Positions 1 to 5,581 of a DNA stretch of 5,901 nt are shown in pieces. The position numbers and the translations under genes were made by a program. The stretch is taken from assembly GCA_022615465.1 (NCBI GenBank), contig JAKEGR010000436.1, positions 1-5,901 of the forward strand, written 5' to 3'. Under the pieces are notes generated by a model, which was not told the DNA's origin, searched no databases, and saw only the letters and a program-made list of their open reading frames with translations. The stretch is from Planctomycetota bacterium. GTDB taxonomy: Bacteria; Planctomycetota; Planctomycetia; Pirellulales; Lacipirellulaceae. Position 1 is the stretch's first letter; each line of letters begins with the position of its first letter.

Positions 1-1178
1 ACGACCTGCTCGCGGCGGCAAGGCGGGTTACCGCCCGACTCCAGCAGGAGCCGGGAGTCGTCGATGTGGATGACATTGGCGAGGCCCCCATGACGGAACT
101 CGTGTTCGACGTGGATCAGGAAAAAGCCGCTCTGGCGGGCATTTCTGCTGCCGACATTGCCCAGTCTGTGCAAATCGCGATTACCGGGGATGCGTCGCTG
201 ACATTGCGGCAGGAAGGGGAACGGAACCCGCTGCGGCTCGTGTTTCGTCTGCCGCGCGCCGACCGATCCCACGTCCCCTCGCTGTCGCAGCTTCAGGTGA
301 AAGGATCGGGCGGAGGACTTGTGGCCTTGGCGGAACTTGGGCAATGGCACGACAACCAGGTCGACCAGACCATCTACCACAAGAATCTTCGGCCCGTTGT
401 CTATGTGTTCGCTGAAACCGTGGGCCGCCCGCCCGCCGAGTGCGTTGTGGATATTCAGGTCGACCAACAAGCGGCAACCGATGCGATGACGCAGGAGTCG
501 GGGGGGACCACGGCACGACCTCTGAGCCAACGCACTTATTTTTCCCCCGGCGGCGGGCAGCCTTGGTCCGTTCCGCCAGGGATCGATGTGCGGTTTTCGG
601 GCGAAGGCGAGTGGCAAATCACGCTGGACGTATTTCGAGACCTGGGGCTGGCTTTTGGCGCGGCGATGCTGATGATCTACATCATCCTCGTGGCGCAGAC
701 AGGCTCGTTTGCCGTGCCAATCGTTGTGATGCTGGCAATCCCGCTGACGGTCCTGGGTGTGATGCCCGGCTTCTATTTTCTTAACCAGATTTCGGGTCAA
801 ACGGTAGGCGAGTATGCGGATCCGGTTTTCTTTACGGCCACGGCGATGATTGGGATGATCGCGCTGGCGGGAATCGTAACCCGCGATTCCATCATCCTGG
901 TCGATTTCACCCAATTGGCCCAACGGCATGGTCGTCCGCTGTTTGATGCCATCCTCGAAAGTCGCGTGGTCCGATTGCGACCCATCCTGCTCACCGCCGG
1001 CGCGGCGATGTTGTCGAGCCTGCCGATCACTCTGGACCCCATCTTTTCCGGATTGGGTTGGTCCCTGATCTTTGGCCTGGTTGCCTCCACGGCCTTCACG
1101 TTGTTCGTCATCCCCGTCACCTACTGGTTGTTGTACACTGGACAGGAGGGCCGAGAGACCGTTTCCTCCGATCGGTAA
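1..1178 (+). CDS. RND-family efflux transporter permease, C-terminal part (5' end outside window)
   Basis: This is the C-terminal part of an inner-membrane, proton-driven RND pump of the AcrB/acriflavin-resistance superfamily. The frame is open from base 3, so the GTG at 66 is an internal codon and not the start; 391 residues are visible, against about 1,000 or more for the family. Residues 1-200 match the second periplasmic porter and docking region, with the family-like stretch around HKNLRPVVYV. Five hydrophobic segments follow, at about 214-232, 236-260, 276-302, 325-342 and 351-378, corresponding to TM8-TM12. Proton-relay positions can be aligned with AcrB: R294 sits where AcrB has K940, R324 matches R971 and T331 matches T978. 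Arg for Lys is common in this subgroup; the following Asp (RDS instead of RNS) is less usual. The gene ends with tandem in-frame stops, TAA TAG. Substrate is unknown. Partner adaptor genes would lie upstream, outside the window. Confidence 0.9.
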   Translation, partial: DLLAAARRVTARLQQEPGVVDVDDIGEAPMTELVFDVDQEKAALAGISAADIAQSVQIAITGDASLTLRQEGERNPLRLVFRLPRADRSHVPSLSQLQVKGSGGGLVALAELGQWHDNQVDQTIYHKNLRPVVYVFAETVGRPPAECVVDIQVDQQAATDAMTQESGGTTARPLSQRTYFSPGGGQPWSVPPGIDVRFSGEGEWQITLDVFRDLGLAFGAAMLMIYIILVAQTGSFAVPIVVMLAIPLTVLGVMPGFYFLNQISGQTVGEYADPVFFTATAMIGMIALAGIVTRDSIILVDFTQLAQRHGRPLFDAILESRVVRLRPILLTAGAAMLSSLPITLDPIFSGLGWSLIFGLVASTAFTLFVIPVTYWLLYTGQEGRETVSSDR

Positions 1179-1191
1179 TAGGAAGAACCAG

Positions 1192-1213
1192 CACGGTAAC
1201 GAGACGAACCGTG
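1192..1213 (+). other. Small inverted repeat in the RND-GH36 gap
   Basis: CACGGT at 1192-1197 is exactly complementary to ACCGTG at 1208-1213, with a 10-base loop. No T run follows, so it is not a standard intrinsic terminator. It lies in the 78-base gap between the RND stop and the GH36 start, and could be a weak terminator, a protein-binding site or chance. I see no good -35/-10 pair in this gap. Confidence 0.2.
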
Positions 1214-1256
1214 GGAGACGATCGCCGGCTACTTCTATGTTATTGCGAGGCATATC

Positions 1257-3314
1257 ATGAGACGTTGGAAGCCTGGTCGGATTGCCGTGTCGCTGGCCGT
1301 AGGACTGCTATTGCTTGGATCGATCGAGGCGATGGCCGCGGCCCCGCCAGCGGAAGACATCGCATCCGCCAACCGTTGGTATGAGCAGTATTTCGCGACC
1401 GATGAATCGCCGCGCGCGTTGCCGTTCTCGTTCGTCTATGGCGGCAAACCGTCGGCGGAATCGATTCCCCAGTGGAAGTTCGAGCGGCAGACTCGCGAAC
1501 TGGACAACGGGCGGAAGCAAACCGAACTAGCGTGGACCGATGACACGACGGGCCTGCAAGTCCGCTGCGTGGCCATCAAGTACCGCGACTTTCCCACGGT
1601 CGAATGGACGCTCACCTTCAAGAACACCGGGGCGGCCGATACGCCGATCCTCGAGAACATCCAGGCACTCGATGTCGGCTGGCAGCGGGGCGGTGAGGGC
1701 GAGTTCCTGCTGCACCATGTGGTAGGCTCGCCGGGAAACGGGTCGGACTACGGGCCGCTGGAAACACCGCTCGGATCGGGCGTCAGCAAGCGGATCGCCG
1801 CCGCGGGCGGCCGGGCGACGAATACGGACATGTCGTATTTCAATCTTCAGTGGGGGGGCGAAGGCGCAATCCTCGCCGTCGGCTGGCCGGGGCAGTGGGC
1901 CGCGGAGTTCGCTCGCGATGGCGAGAAGGGGATTCGCGTTCGCGCCGGGCAGGAATTGACCCATTTCAAGCTTTTTCCGGGTGAAGAGGTCCGCAGCCCC
2001 TTGATCGTGATCCAGTACTGGAAAGGCGACCGGCTCCGTGCCCAGAACACCTGGCGACGCTGGATGATGGCCCACAGCATGCCCAAGCCCGGCGGAAAGC
2101 TGCCGCCGCCGCAATTCGTGGCCTCCAGCTCTCGGGCCTACGAAGAGATGATCAAGGCCAACGAAGAAAACCAGATCATGCACATCGACCGCTACCTGGA
2201 GGAAGGACTCAAGCTCGATTACTGGTGGATGGACGCCGGCTGGTACATCCAGCAGCAGGGCTGGCCGCAGGTGGGCACTTGGGATGTCGATCCCAAGCGA
2301 TTTCCTCGTGGGCTGAAGCCGATCAGCGACCATGCGCACGCCAAGGGGGTGAAGATCCTCGTATGGTTCGAGCCGGAGCGGGTGGCCCCGGGTACGTGGC
2401 TCGCGGAGAATCATCCCGAGTGGATCCTTGGCGGGGCCGGCGGCGGGCTGCTGAACCTCGGCAACCCGGACGCCTTGAACTGGCTGACCAACCATGTCGA
2501 CAAGCTCTTGACCGAGCAGGGCATCGACCTCTACCGCCAGGATTTCAATATGGACCCGCTCGAGCGTTGGCGCGGCAACGACGCGCCGGATCGGCAGGGG
2601 ATCACCGAGATCAAGCACGTCACGGGCTACCTGGCGTACTGGGACGAGTTGCGGCGGCGGCATCCGGACATGCTCATCGACTCTTGCGCCTCGGGCGGGC
2701 GACGCAACGATCTGGAGACGATGCGCCGGGCCGTGCCCCTCTGGCGAAGCGATTATGCCTACGAGGCGATCGGCCACCAGTGCATGACCTACGGCATCTC
2801 CTTCTGGCTGCCCTATCACGGGACCGCCACAGTGGCCAGCGCGGCGGCGCCCTATTACGGCGGTGGATTCACGGCGGTCGAGCCTTACGCCTTCTGGAGC
2901 AATGCGGCGCCGAGTCTCGGCTCGGGCATCGATGTCCGCGTCAAGGAGATCGACTACAGCACGCTCCGGCGGCTCTACAACCAGTGGCGGCAAGTCAGCC
3001 GGTTTTACAATGGCGACTACTACCCGCTGACGCCCTACAGCCGCGAGAAGAACGTCTGGATCGCCTGGCAGTTCGACGCTCCGGATCGCGGCGAAGGCGT
3101 CGTGCAGGCCTTCCGGCGAAACGAGTGCGACGATGAATCGGCACGGCTGAAGCTCCTTGGCCTGGATCCGCAGGCGACGTACCTGGTCCGAGACCTCGAC
3201 GCTCCTGACGACAAGGAGTTGGAGATGACCGGTCATCAACTCGCCGACCAGGGGCTTGCCGTGATCATCCCCAGGCAGCCCGGTGCGGCCGTGCTGGTGT
3301 ATCGAAAGCAATGA
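1257..3314 (+). CDS. Secreted GH36 family glycoside hydrolase (alpha-galactosidase type, melibiase fold)
   Basis: A 685-residue retaining glycosidase predicted to remove terminal alpha-galactosyl (or related alpha-GalNAc) groups outside the cytoplasm. Residues 1-27 form a Sec signal peptide: MRRWKPGR, a hydrophobic core at 9-23, and AMA before the likely cleavage site. Residues about 35-280 are the N-terminal beta-sandwich, 285-585 the TIM barrel, and 590-685 the C-terminal beta domain. Barrel motifs are DYWWMDAGWY (321-330), WFEPERV (370-376), YRQDFN (426-431; D429 the expected nucleophile), DSCASGGRRND (475-485) and WRSDY (496-500; D499 the expected acid/base). Classical enzymes have KWDMNR, CSSGGGR and WTSD at the last three sites, so this is a divergent subgroup and its true sugar is uncertain. 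Start ATG has GAGG at 1247-1250, six bases upstream. It is 78 bases behind the RND gene on the same strand, possibly co-transcribed; no related sugar genes are visible. Confidence 0.92.
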   Translation: MRRWKPGRIAVSLAVGLLLLGSIEAMAAAPPAEDIASANRWYEQYFATDESPRALPFSFVYGGKPSAESIPQWKFERQTRELDNGRKQTELAWTDDTTGLQVRCVAIKYRDFPTVEWTLTFKNTGAADTPILENIQALDVGWQRGGEGEFLLHHVVGSPGNGSDYGPLETPLGSGVSKRIAAAGGRATNTDMSYFNLQWGGEGAILAVGWPGQWAAEFARDGEKGIRVRAGQELTHFKLFPGEEVRSPLIVIQYWKGDRLRAQNTWRRWMMAHSMPKPGGKLPPPQFVASSSRAYEEMIKANEENQIMHIDRYLEEGLKLDYWWMDAGWYIQQQGWPQVGTWDVDPKRFPRGLKPISDHAHAKGVKILVWFEPERVAPGTWLAENHPEWILGGAGGGLLNLGNPDALNWLTNHVDKLLTEQGIDLYRQDFNMDPLERWRGNDAPDRQGITEIKHVTGYLAYWDELRRRHPDMLIDSCASGGRRNDLETMRRAVPLWRSDYAYEAIGHQCMTYGISFWLPYHGTATVASAAAPYYGGGFTAVEPYAFWSNAAPSLGSGIDVRVKEIDYSTLRRLYNQWRQVSRFYNGDYYPLTPYSREKNVWIAWQFDAPDRGEGVVQAFRRNECDDESARLKLLGLDPQATYLVRDLDAPDDKELEMTGHQLADQGLAVIIPRQPGAAVLVYRKQ

Positions 3315-3811
3315 TCATCCGGCCATTATCACGGCACGGGATATCCGTCCGTCGCGGTCCATCGAGTGAAATCGCGGGCAATGGGTGGTATGAGAAATAC
3401 CCGGGAGTTTTCTTGTCTTGCCTCCTGTCCTGTCGCGACGGCTGACGCGTTTTGCCAAGCCGCGGCCTCACCTGGGCAAGCGCTTCCCGTGATTCGGACT
3501 TGGGGTGTGCCGCCGGCGGCCGCATGATGTGAGGAGGGCTTCTAATATTTTGCCATGTTTTTTTGCACAGCCGGGAATCACTTGGGCTTGAACACCAGCA
3601 CTTGGGACGCCACAATGAGTGGTTCCCCAGGAGACCCCAGGGCGTTGCCTGCAACCAGCCCGATCTTGGGGGCGGCGGCTTCTTGTCCGGCGAATCCTCC
3701 GTGGCTCGCCATGGATATTTTGCCGTAACCGATTTGGTTCACGAGGTTAGAAAAAAACTCGCGGGCGACCTGCCTGCGATTACCCAGCCAGCGAAGGTTT
3801 TTGGTACTTCC
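3315..3811. other. 497-base intergenic region without a credible gene; probable promoter/leader of the rplY cluster
   Basis: No reading frame here looks like a real protein, and no tRNA T-arm or SRP-like core is recognisable. Visible structure: a bulged hairpin at 3331-3352; a weak 5-bp hairpin GGTAT/ATACC at 3387-3401 followed by a T-rich stretch; a pyrimidine-rich tract at about 3407-3436; GC palindromes at 3510-3523; T7 at 3558-3564 and A7 at 3751-3757; the 10-mer ATATTTTGCC at both 3545-3554 and 3715-3724; and CACTTGGG at 3579 and again at 3599. The promoter for rplY should lie here because the upstream gene is unrelated, but I cannot find a sigma-70 pair with acceptable spacing. TAATAT at 3543-3548 is the best lone -10 candidate. 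Confidence 0.6.
3331..3352 (+). terminator. Bulged hairpin after the GH36 gene, terminator-like but lacking a T tract
   Basis: ACGG (3331-3334), a bulged C (3335) and ACGG (3336-3339) pair with CCGT (3345-3348) and CCGT (3349-3352) around a GATAT loop. This gives eight base pairs, mostly GC, beginning 17 bases after the stop codon. No T run follows directly; a weaker hairpin at 3387-3401 with TTTTCTT a few bases later might help. It could end or stabilise the GH36 message. Confidence 0.35.
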
Positions 3812-4453
3812 ATGTCCGAGCTACTTCACGTCGATCAGCGCAAGACCCATGGCAAACTGAACAATCGGCGCCTCCGTCGCGTGGGGCAGTTGCCGGCCGT
3901 CTTGTATGGCCATGGCGAGGAGCCAATCAGTCTCACGTTGTCCGCCGAGCAGTTCGAGGCTTCGCTGCGCCATGGGGCGAAAGTTCTTGATCTGGAAGGG
4001 GCCGCGACCGGCAAGGCTTTGTTGCAGGACGTGCAATGGGACACTTTTTTCAAGCACGTGCTGCACGTCGATTTGCTCCGCGTGGTTGCCGGTGAAAAGG
4101 TGAAGATTGATGTGCCGGTTGAATTGCGCGGCGAAGCCCCAGGGCTACTCAACGGCGGCATCATCGAGCAGATGATCCACTCCCTGGAGATCGAGGTGCC
4201 GCTCGACGTTGTTCCAGATCGGTTGCACCTGAACGTCAATCGTTTGGAAATCGGCGCCGAACTGTGCGTCAAGGACATCGAGGATCTGCCGCCTGGGGCG
4301 ACGATCCTGGCCGATCCCGACGAGATGATCGTCCATTGCATTCAGCCAGCTGCGGAAGAGGAGGAAGGTGCCGGCGAAGAAGGCGTGGTTGCCGAGCCAG
4401 AGGTTATTGGCAAGGGCAAGGAAGAAGAGGAAGAAGGCGAGGGCGAGAAGTAA
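3812..4453 (+). CDS. rplY: 50S ribosomal protein L25, CTC (two-domain) form
   Basis: A 5S rRNA-binding protein of the large ribosomal subunit, 213 residues. The N-terminal L25 domain (about 1-92) carries the signature RRLRRVGQLPAVLYGHGE (19-36) and WDTFFKHVLHVDLLR (76-90). The C-terminal CTC beta domain (about 93-180) includes VPVELRGEAPG (101-111). The length fits the two-domain TL5/CTC form, not the short E. coli form. Residues 182-213 are a low-complexity tail with 15 Glu in 32 residues, likely disordered. The frame stays open upstream to a TTG at 3563, but homology begins at the ATG chosen here, and the 83 codons before it look non-coding. No good Shine-Dalgarno is seen; GAAGG at 3793-3797 is 14 bases away. 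It heads the cluster with pth, rpsF and ssb. Confidence 0.94.
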   Translation: MSELLHVDQRKTHGKLNNRRLRRVGQLPAVLYGHGEEPISLTLSAEQFEASLRHGAKVLDLEGAATGKALLQDVQWDTFFKHVLHVDLLRVVAGEKVKIDVPVELRGEAPGLLNGGIIEQMIHSLEIEVPLDVVPDRLHLNVNRLEIGAELCVKDIEDLPPGATILADPDEMIVHCIQPAAEEEEGAGEEGVVAEPEVIGKGKEEEEEGEGEK

Positions 4454-4465
4454 GACCGCCGCGGC

Positions 4466-5023
4466 ATGAAACTGATCGTCGGATTGGGCAATCCCGGGAG
4501 AAAGTACGAGAACACGCGGCACAATGTTGGCTACGAGGTGCTGAATCTCGTGGCCCAGCGCTGTGGCGATGGGACAGACAAGGAAAAATTTGAAGGTCGG
4601 TTGAGCGAGGCGGCGATTGCCGGGGAACGCGTCCTGCTGCTTCGGCCGCATACATGGATGAACCGCAGCGGTGCAAGTGTCGGGGCGGCGGTGGAGTTTT
4701 ACAAGTTGGACCTGGCGGACGTGCTTGTGGTGTGTGACGACTTCAACCTGCCGCTCGGAAAACTGCGGTTTCGCAGCGAGGGGTCGGCGGGCGGTCAGAA
4801 GGGGTTGGCGAATATCATTCAACGGTTGAATTCGGAAGATTTCAGTCGGCTGAGAATTGGCATCGGTCCGGTGCCCAGCGCGTGGGATGCGGCTGACTTC
4901 GTTTTGGGTAAGTTCACCACGACGGAACGTGAGGAAATTGACAATGTGATCGCGAGAGCGGTCGGCGGTGTCGAATGCTGGGTGGCCGAGGGCGTCGCGG
5001 CAAGCATGAACCGCTATAATTAG
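4466..5023 (+). CDS. pth: Peptidyl-tRNA hydrolase
   Basis: A cytoplasmic enzyme that cleaves the ester bond of peptidyl-tRNAs dropped from stalled ribosomes, recycling tRNA. At 185 residues it is of normal length (E. coli 194). The sequence starts at once with the family motif KLIVGLGNPGRKYENTRHNVG. By alignment with E. coli, N9 matches N10, H19 is the catalytic base (H20), M65-N66 match M67-N68, and D91 in CDDFNLP matches D93. The position of E. coli N114 (GGHNGL) is K112 here (GGQKGL), a departure at a residue linked to substrate binding. Further conserved parts are RLRIGIGP (128-135) and FVLGKF (145-150). The ATG lies 12 bases behind the rplY stop with no Shine-Dalgarno sequence, which suggests shared transcription and translational coupling. 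The gene ends in TAG. Confidence 0.96.
   Translation: MKLIVGLGNPGRKYENTRHNVGYEVLNLVAQRCGDGTDKEKFEGRLSEAAIAGERVLLLRPHTWMNRSGASVGAAVEFYKLDLADVLVVCDDFNLPLGKLRFRSEGSAGGQKGLANIIQRLNSEDFSRLRIGIGPVPSAWDAADFVLGKFTTTEREEIDNVIARAVGGVECWVAEGVAASMNRYN
5015..5020 (+). promoter_or_regulatory. Isolated perfect -10-like hexamer at the end of pth
   Basis: TATAAT, identical to the sigma-70 -10 consensus, lies just before the pth stop and 67 bases before the rpsF start. The expected -35 position (around 4992-4997, GCGTCG) does not resemble TTGACA and there is no extended -10 TG. A promoter here would place the 5024-5062 hairpin at the very start of the rpsF transcript. It could equally be chance from the codons for Arg-Tyr-Asn. 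Confidence 0.2.
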
Positions 5024-5062
5024 TCCTTCGTCTTGGGTCCCGGGGGGGCTTAGGACGAAGGG
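5024..5062 (+). promoter_or_regulatory. Long hairpin in the rpsF leader (terminator, attenuator or S6-binding element)
   Basis: CCTTCGTC at 5025-5032 is exactly complementary to GACGAAGG at 5054-5061. Counting G-U pairs, the stem continues inward through 5033-5040 with 5046-5053 and outward by one pair at 5024/5062, about 17 pairs in all around a loop at 5041-5045. It begins one base after the pth stop and ends 24 bases before the rpsF start. No T run follows directly, so a classical intrinsic terminator is unlikely. Many bacteria have an S6:S18-binding motif with a conserved CCG in the rpsF leader; a CCCG occurs at the tip here, but the match to that motif is not established. Confidence 0.5.
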
Positions 5063-5074
5063 CCTGGAATACCT

Positions 5075-5078
5075 GGAG
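5075..5078 (+). promoter_or_regulatory. rpsF: Ribosome binding site supporting the TTG start of rpsF
   Basis: GGAG is followed by eight bases and then TTG at 5087. This is the best-placed Shine-Dalgarno for the gene. It decides the start, because the first in-frame ATG (5117) lies inside the first beta strand of S6. Confidence 0.65.
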
Positions 5079-5086
5079 TAATAATT

Positions 5087-5497
5087 TTGGCAACGAACAT
5101 CAACGTTTATGAAGCGATGTTTATCTTCGACTCGAACCGGTTCGCGCGCGAACGCGCAGCGCTATCGGGTGAGGTCGAAGGCATGATCAAGGCGGCCGGT
5201 GGGGAAGTGCTGGTGAGCCGATTGTGGGAAGAACGGCGGCTCGCGTATCCACTTGCGGGCCACCGCAAGGGCACCTACTGGCTGATTTACTTCCGGGGCC
5301 CAAGCTCAATCGTCAAGCCTCTCAATCACGACTTTGAAATCCACGAAGGGATTTTGCGGCAGCTTATGCTGAAAGTGCATCCGCACCTGGTGGAGGTTGT
5401 GTTGGAGCACGCGAAGGCCGGCCCGGTGCAGCCAGGGCCGCCGGCGCAGCCAGTAGCCGTTGCAGCCGATCCGGTGGTACAGGGCAGCGAAGTATAA
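5087..5497 (+). CDS. rpsF: 30S ribosomal protein S6
   Basis: A small-subunit protein that binds 16S rRNA in the platform together with S18. It has 136 residues. The conserved S6 fold covers about 7-110: VYEAMFIFD (7-15) is the first strand, LWEERRLAYPLAGHRKGTYW (46-65) is the family signature, and LNHDFEIHEGILRQLMLKV (79-97) matches the region normally written as LN..F.I.E.vLR. Residues 111-136 are a Pro/Ala/Val-rich tail without recognisable fold. The start is TTG: the frame has no earlier usual start codon nearby, and a later ATG would remove strand one. A 63-base leader with a strong hairpin separates it from pth. The following gene is ssb, as in many bacteria where rpsF, ssb and rpsR form an operon; rpsR or rplI would be expected beyond the window but cannot be seen. 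Confidence 0.95.
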   Translation: MATNINVYEAMFIFDSNRFARERAALSGEVEGMIKAAGGEVLVSRLWEERRLAYPLAGHRKGTYWLIYFRGPSSIVKPLNHDFEIHEGILRQLMLKVHPHLVEVVLEHAKAGPVQPGPPAQPVAVAADPVVQGSEV

Positions 5498-5518
5498 AGA
5501 CATCCAGTAGGAGTCTTT

Positions 5519-5532
5519 TGAACGGGTGTTCA
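5519..5532. promoter_or_regulatory. LexA (SOS) box-like palindrome upstream of ssb
   Basis: TGAACGGGTGTTCA is a 5-bp inverted repeat with a four-base centre. It contains GAAC-N4-GTTC and fits 12 of 14 positions of the Bacillus-type SOS consensus CGAACRNRYGTTYC; only the two outermost bases differ, and they are complementary to each other. It lies in the 84-base rpsF-ssb gap, 49 bases before the ssb start. ssb is a known SOS gene in several bacteria. A promoter overlapping it is not obvious: TTGAAC (5518-5523) could be a -35 but no good -10 follows. As RNA it could also form a small hairpin. Confidence 0.4.
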
Positions 5533-5581
5533 GTATTCGGAAGATGTCGCCACTCGACGCTGTTGAAAGGAATGGTTTCTC

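Noticed and set aside
1145..1169. GGAGG...CCTCC hairpin at the end of the RND gene
   Set aside because: A five-pair stem with a 15-base loop inside coding sequence and no T run; too weak to call.
2225..3136. 303-codon + strand frame inside GH36 in another phase
   Set aside because: Its Arg/Ala/Gly-rich composition is typical of a shifted frame in GC-rich coding DNA, while the GH36 frame carries all the motifs.
1527..3311. 594-codon open frame on the - strand opposite the GH36 gene
   Set aside because: It is antisense to a gene with clear family motifs, and its translation shows no recognisable domain. Long antisense frames are common opposite GC-rich genes.
3510..3523. GC palindromes CCGCCGGCGG and GCGGCCGC
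   Set aside because: Short GC-only palindromes are expected in GC-rich DNA. The T7 run is 35 bases further on, too far for a terminator.
3265..3654. 129-codon - strand frame over the end of GH36 and part of the intergenic gap
   Set aside because: The translation is rich in Pro, Arg and Ser without hydrophobic core or motif, and it overlaps the GH36 coding end.
3563..3811. Possible 83-residue N-terminal extension of L25 from a TTG at 3563
   Set aside because: L25 homology begins at the ATG at 3812. The upstream codons look non-coding and no ribosome binding site precedes the TTG.
4145..4822. 225-codon - strand frame opposite rplY and pth
   Set aside because: It lies opposite two well-recognised genes and shows no domain of its own.
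5133..5144. 12-base perfect palindrome CGAACCGGTTCG inside rpsF
   Set aside because: It resembles an SOS half-site pair, but the spacing is N2 instead of N4 and it is explained by ordinary codons of a conserved gene.
5572..5574. ATG upstream of the ssb start as an alternative start
   Set aside because: It is out of frame with the SSB sequence (offset of 10 bases) and overlaps the ribosome binding site.
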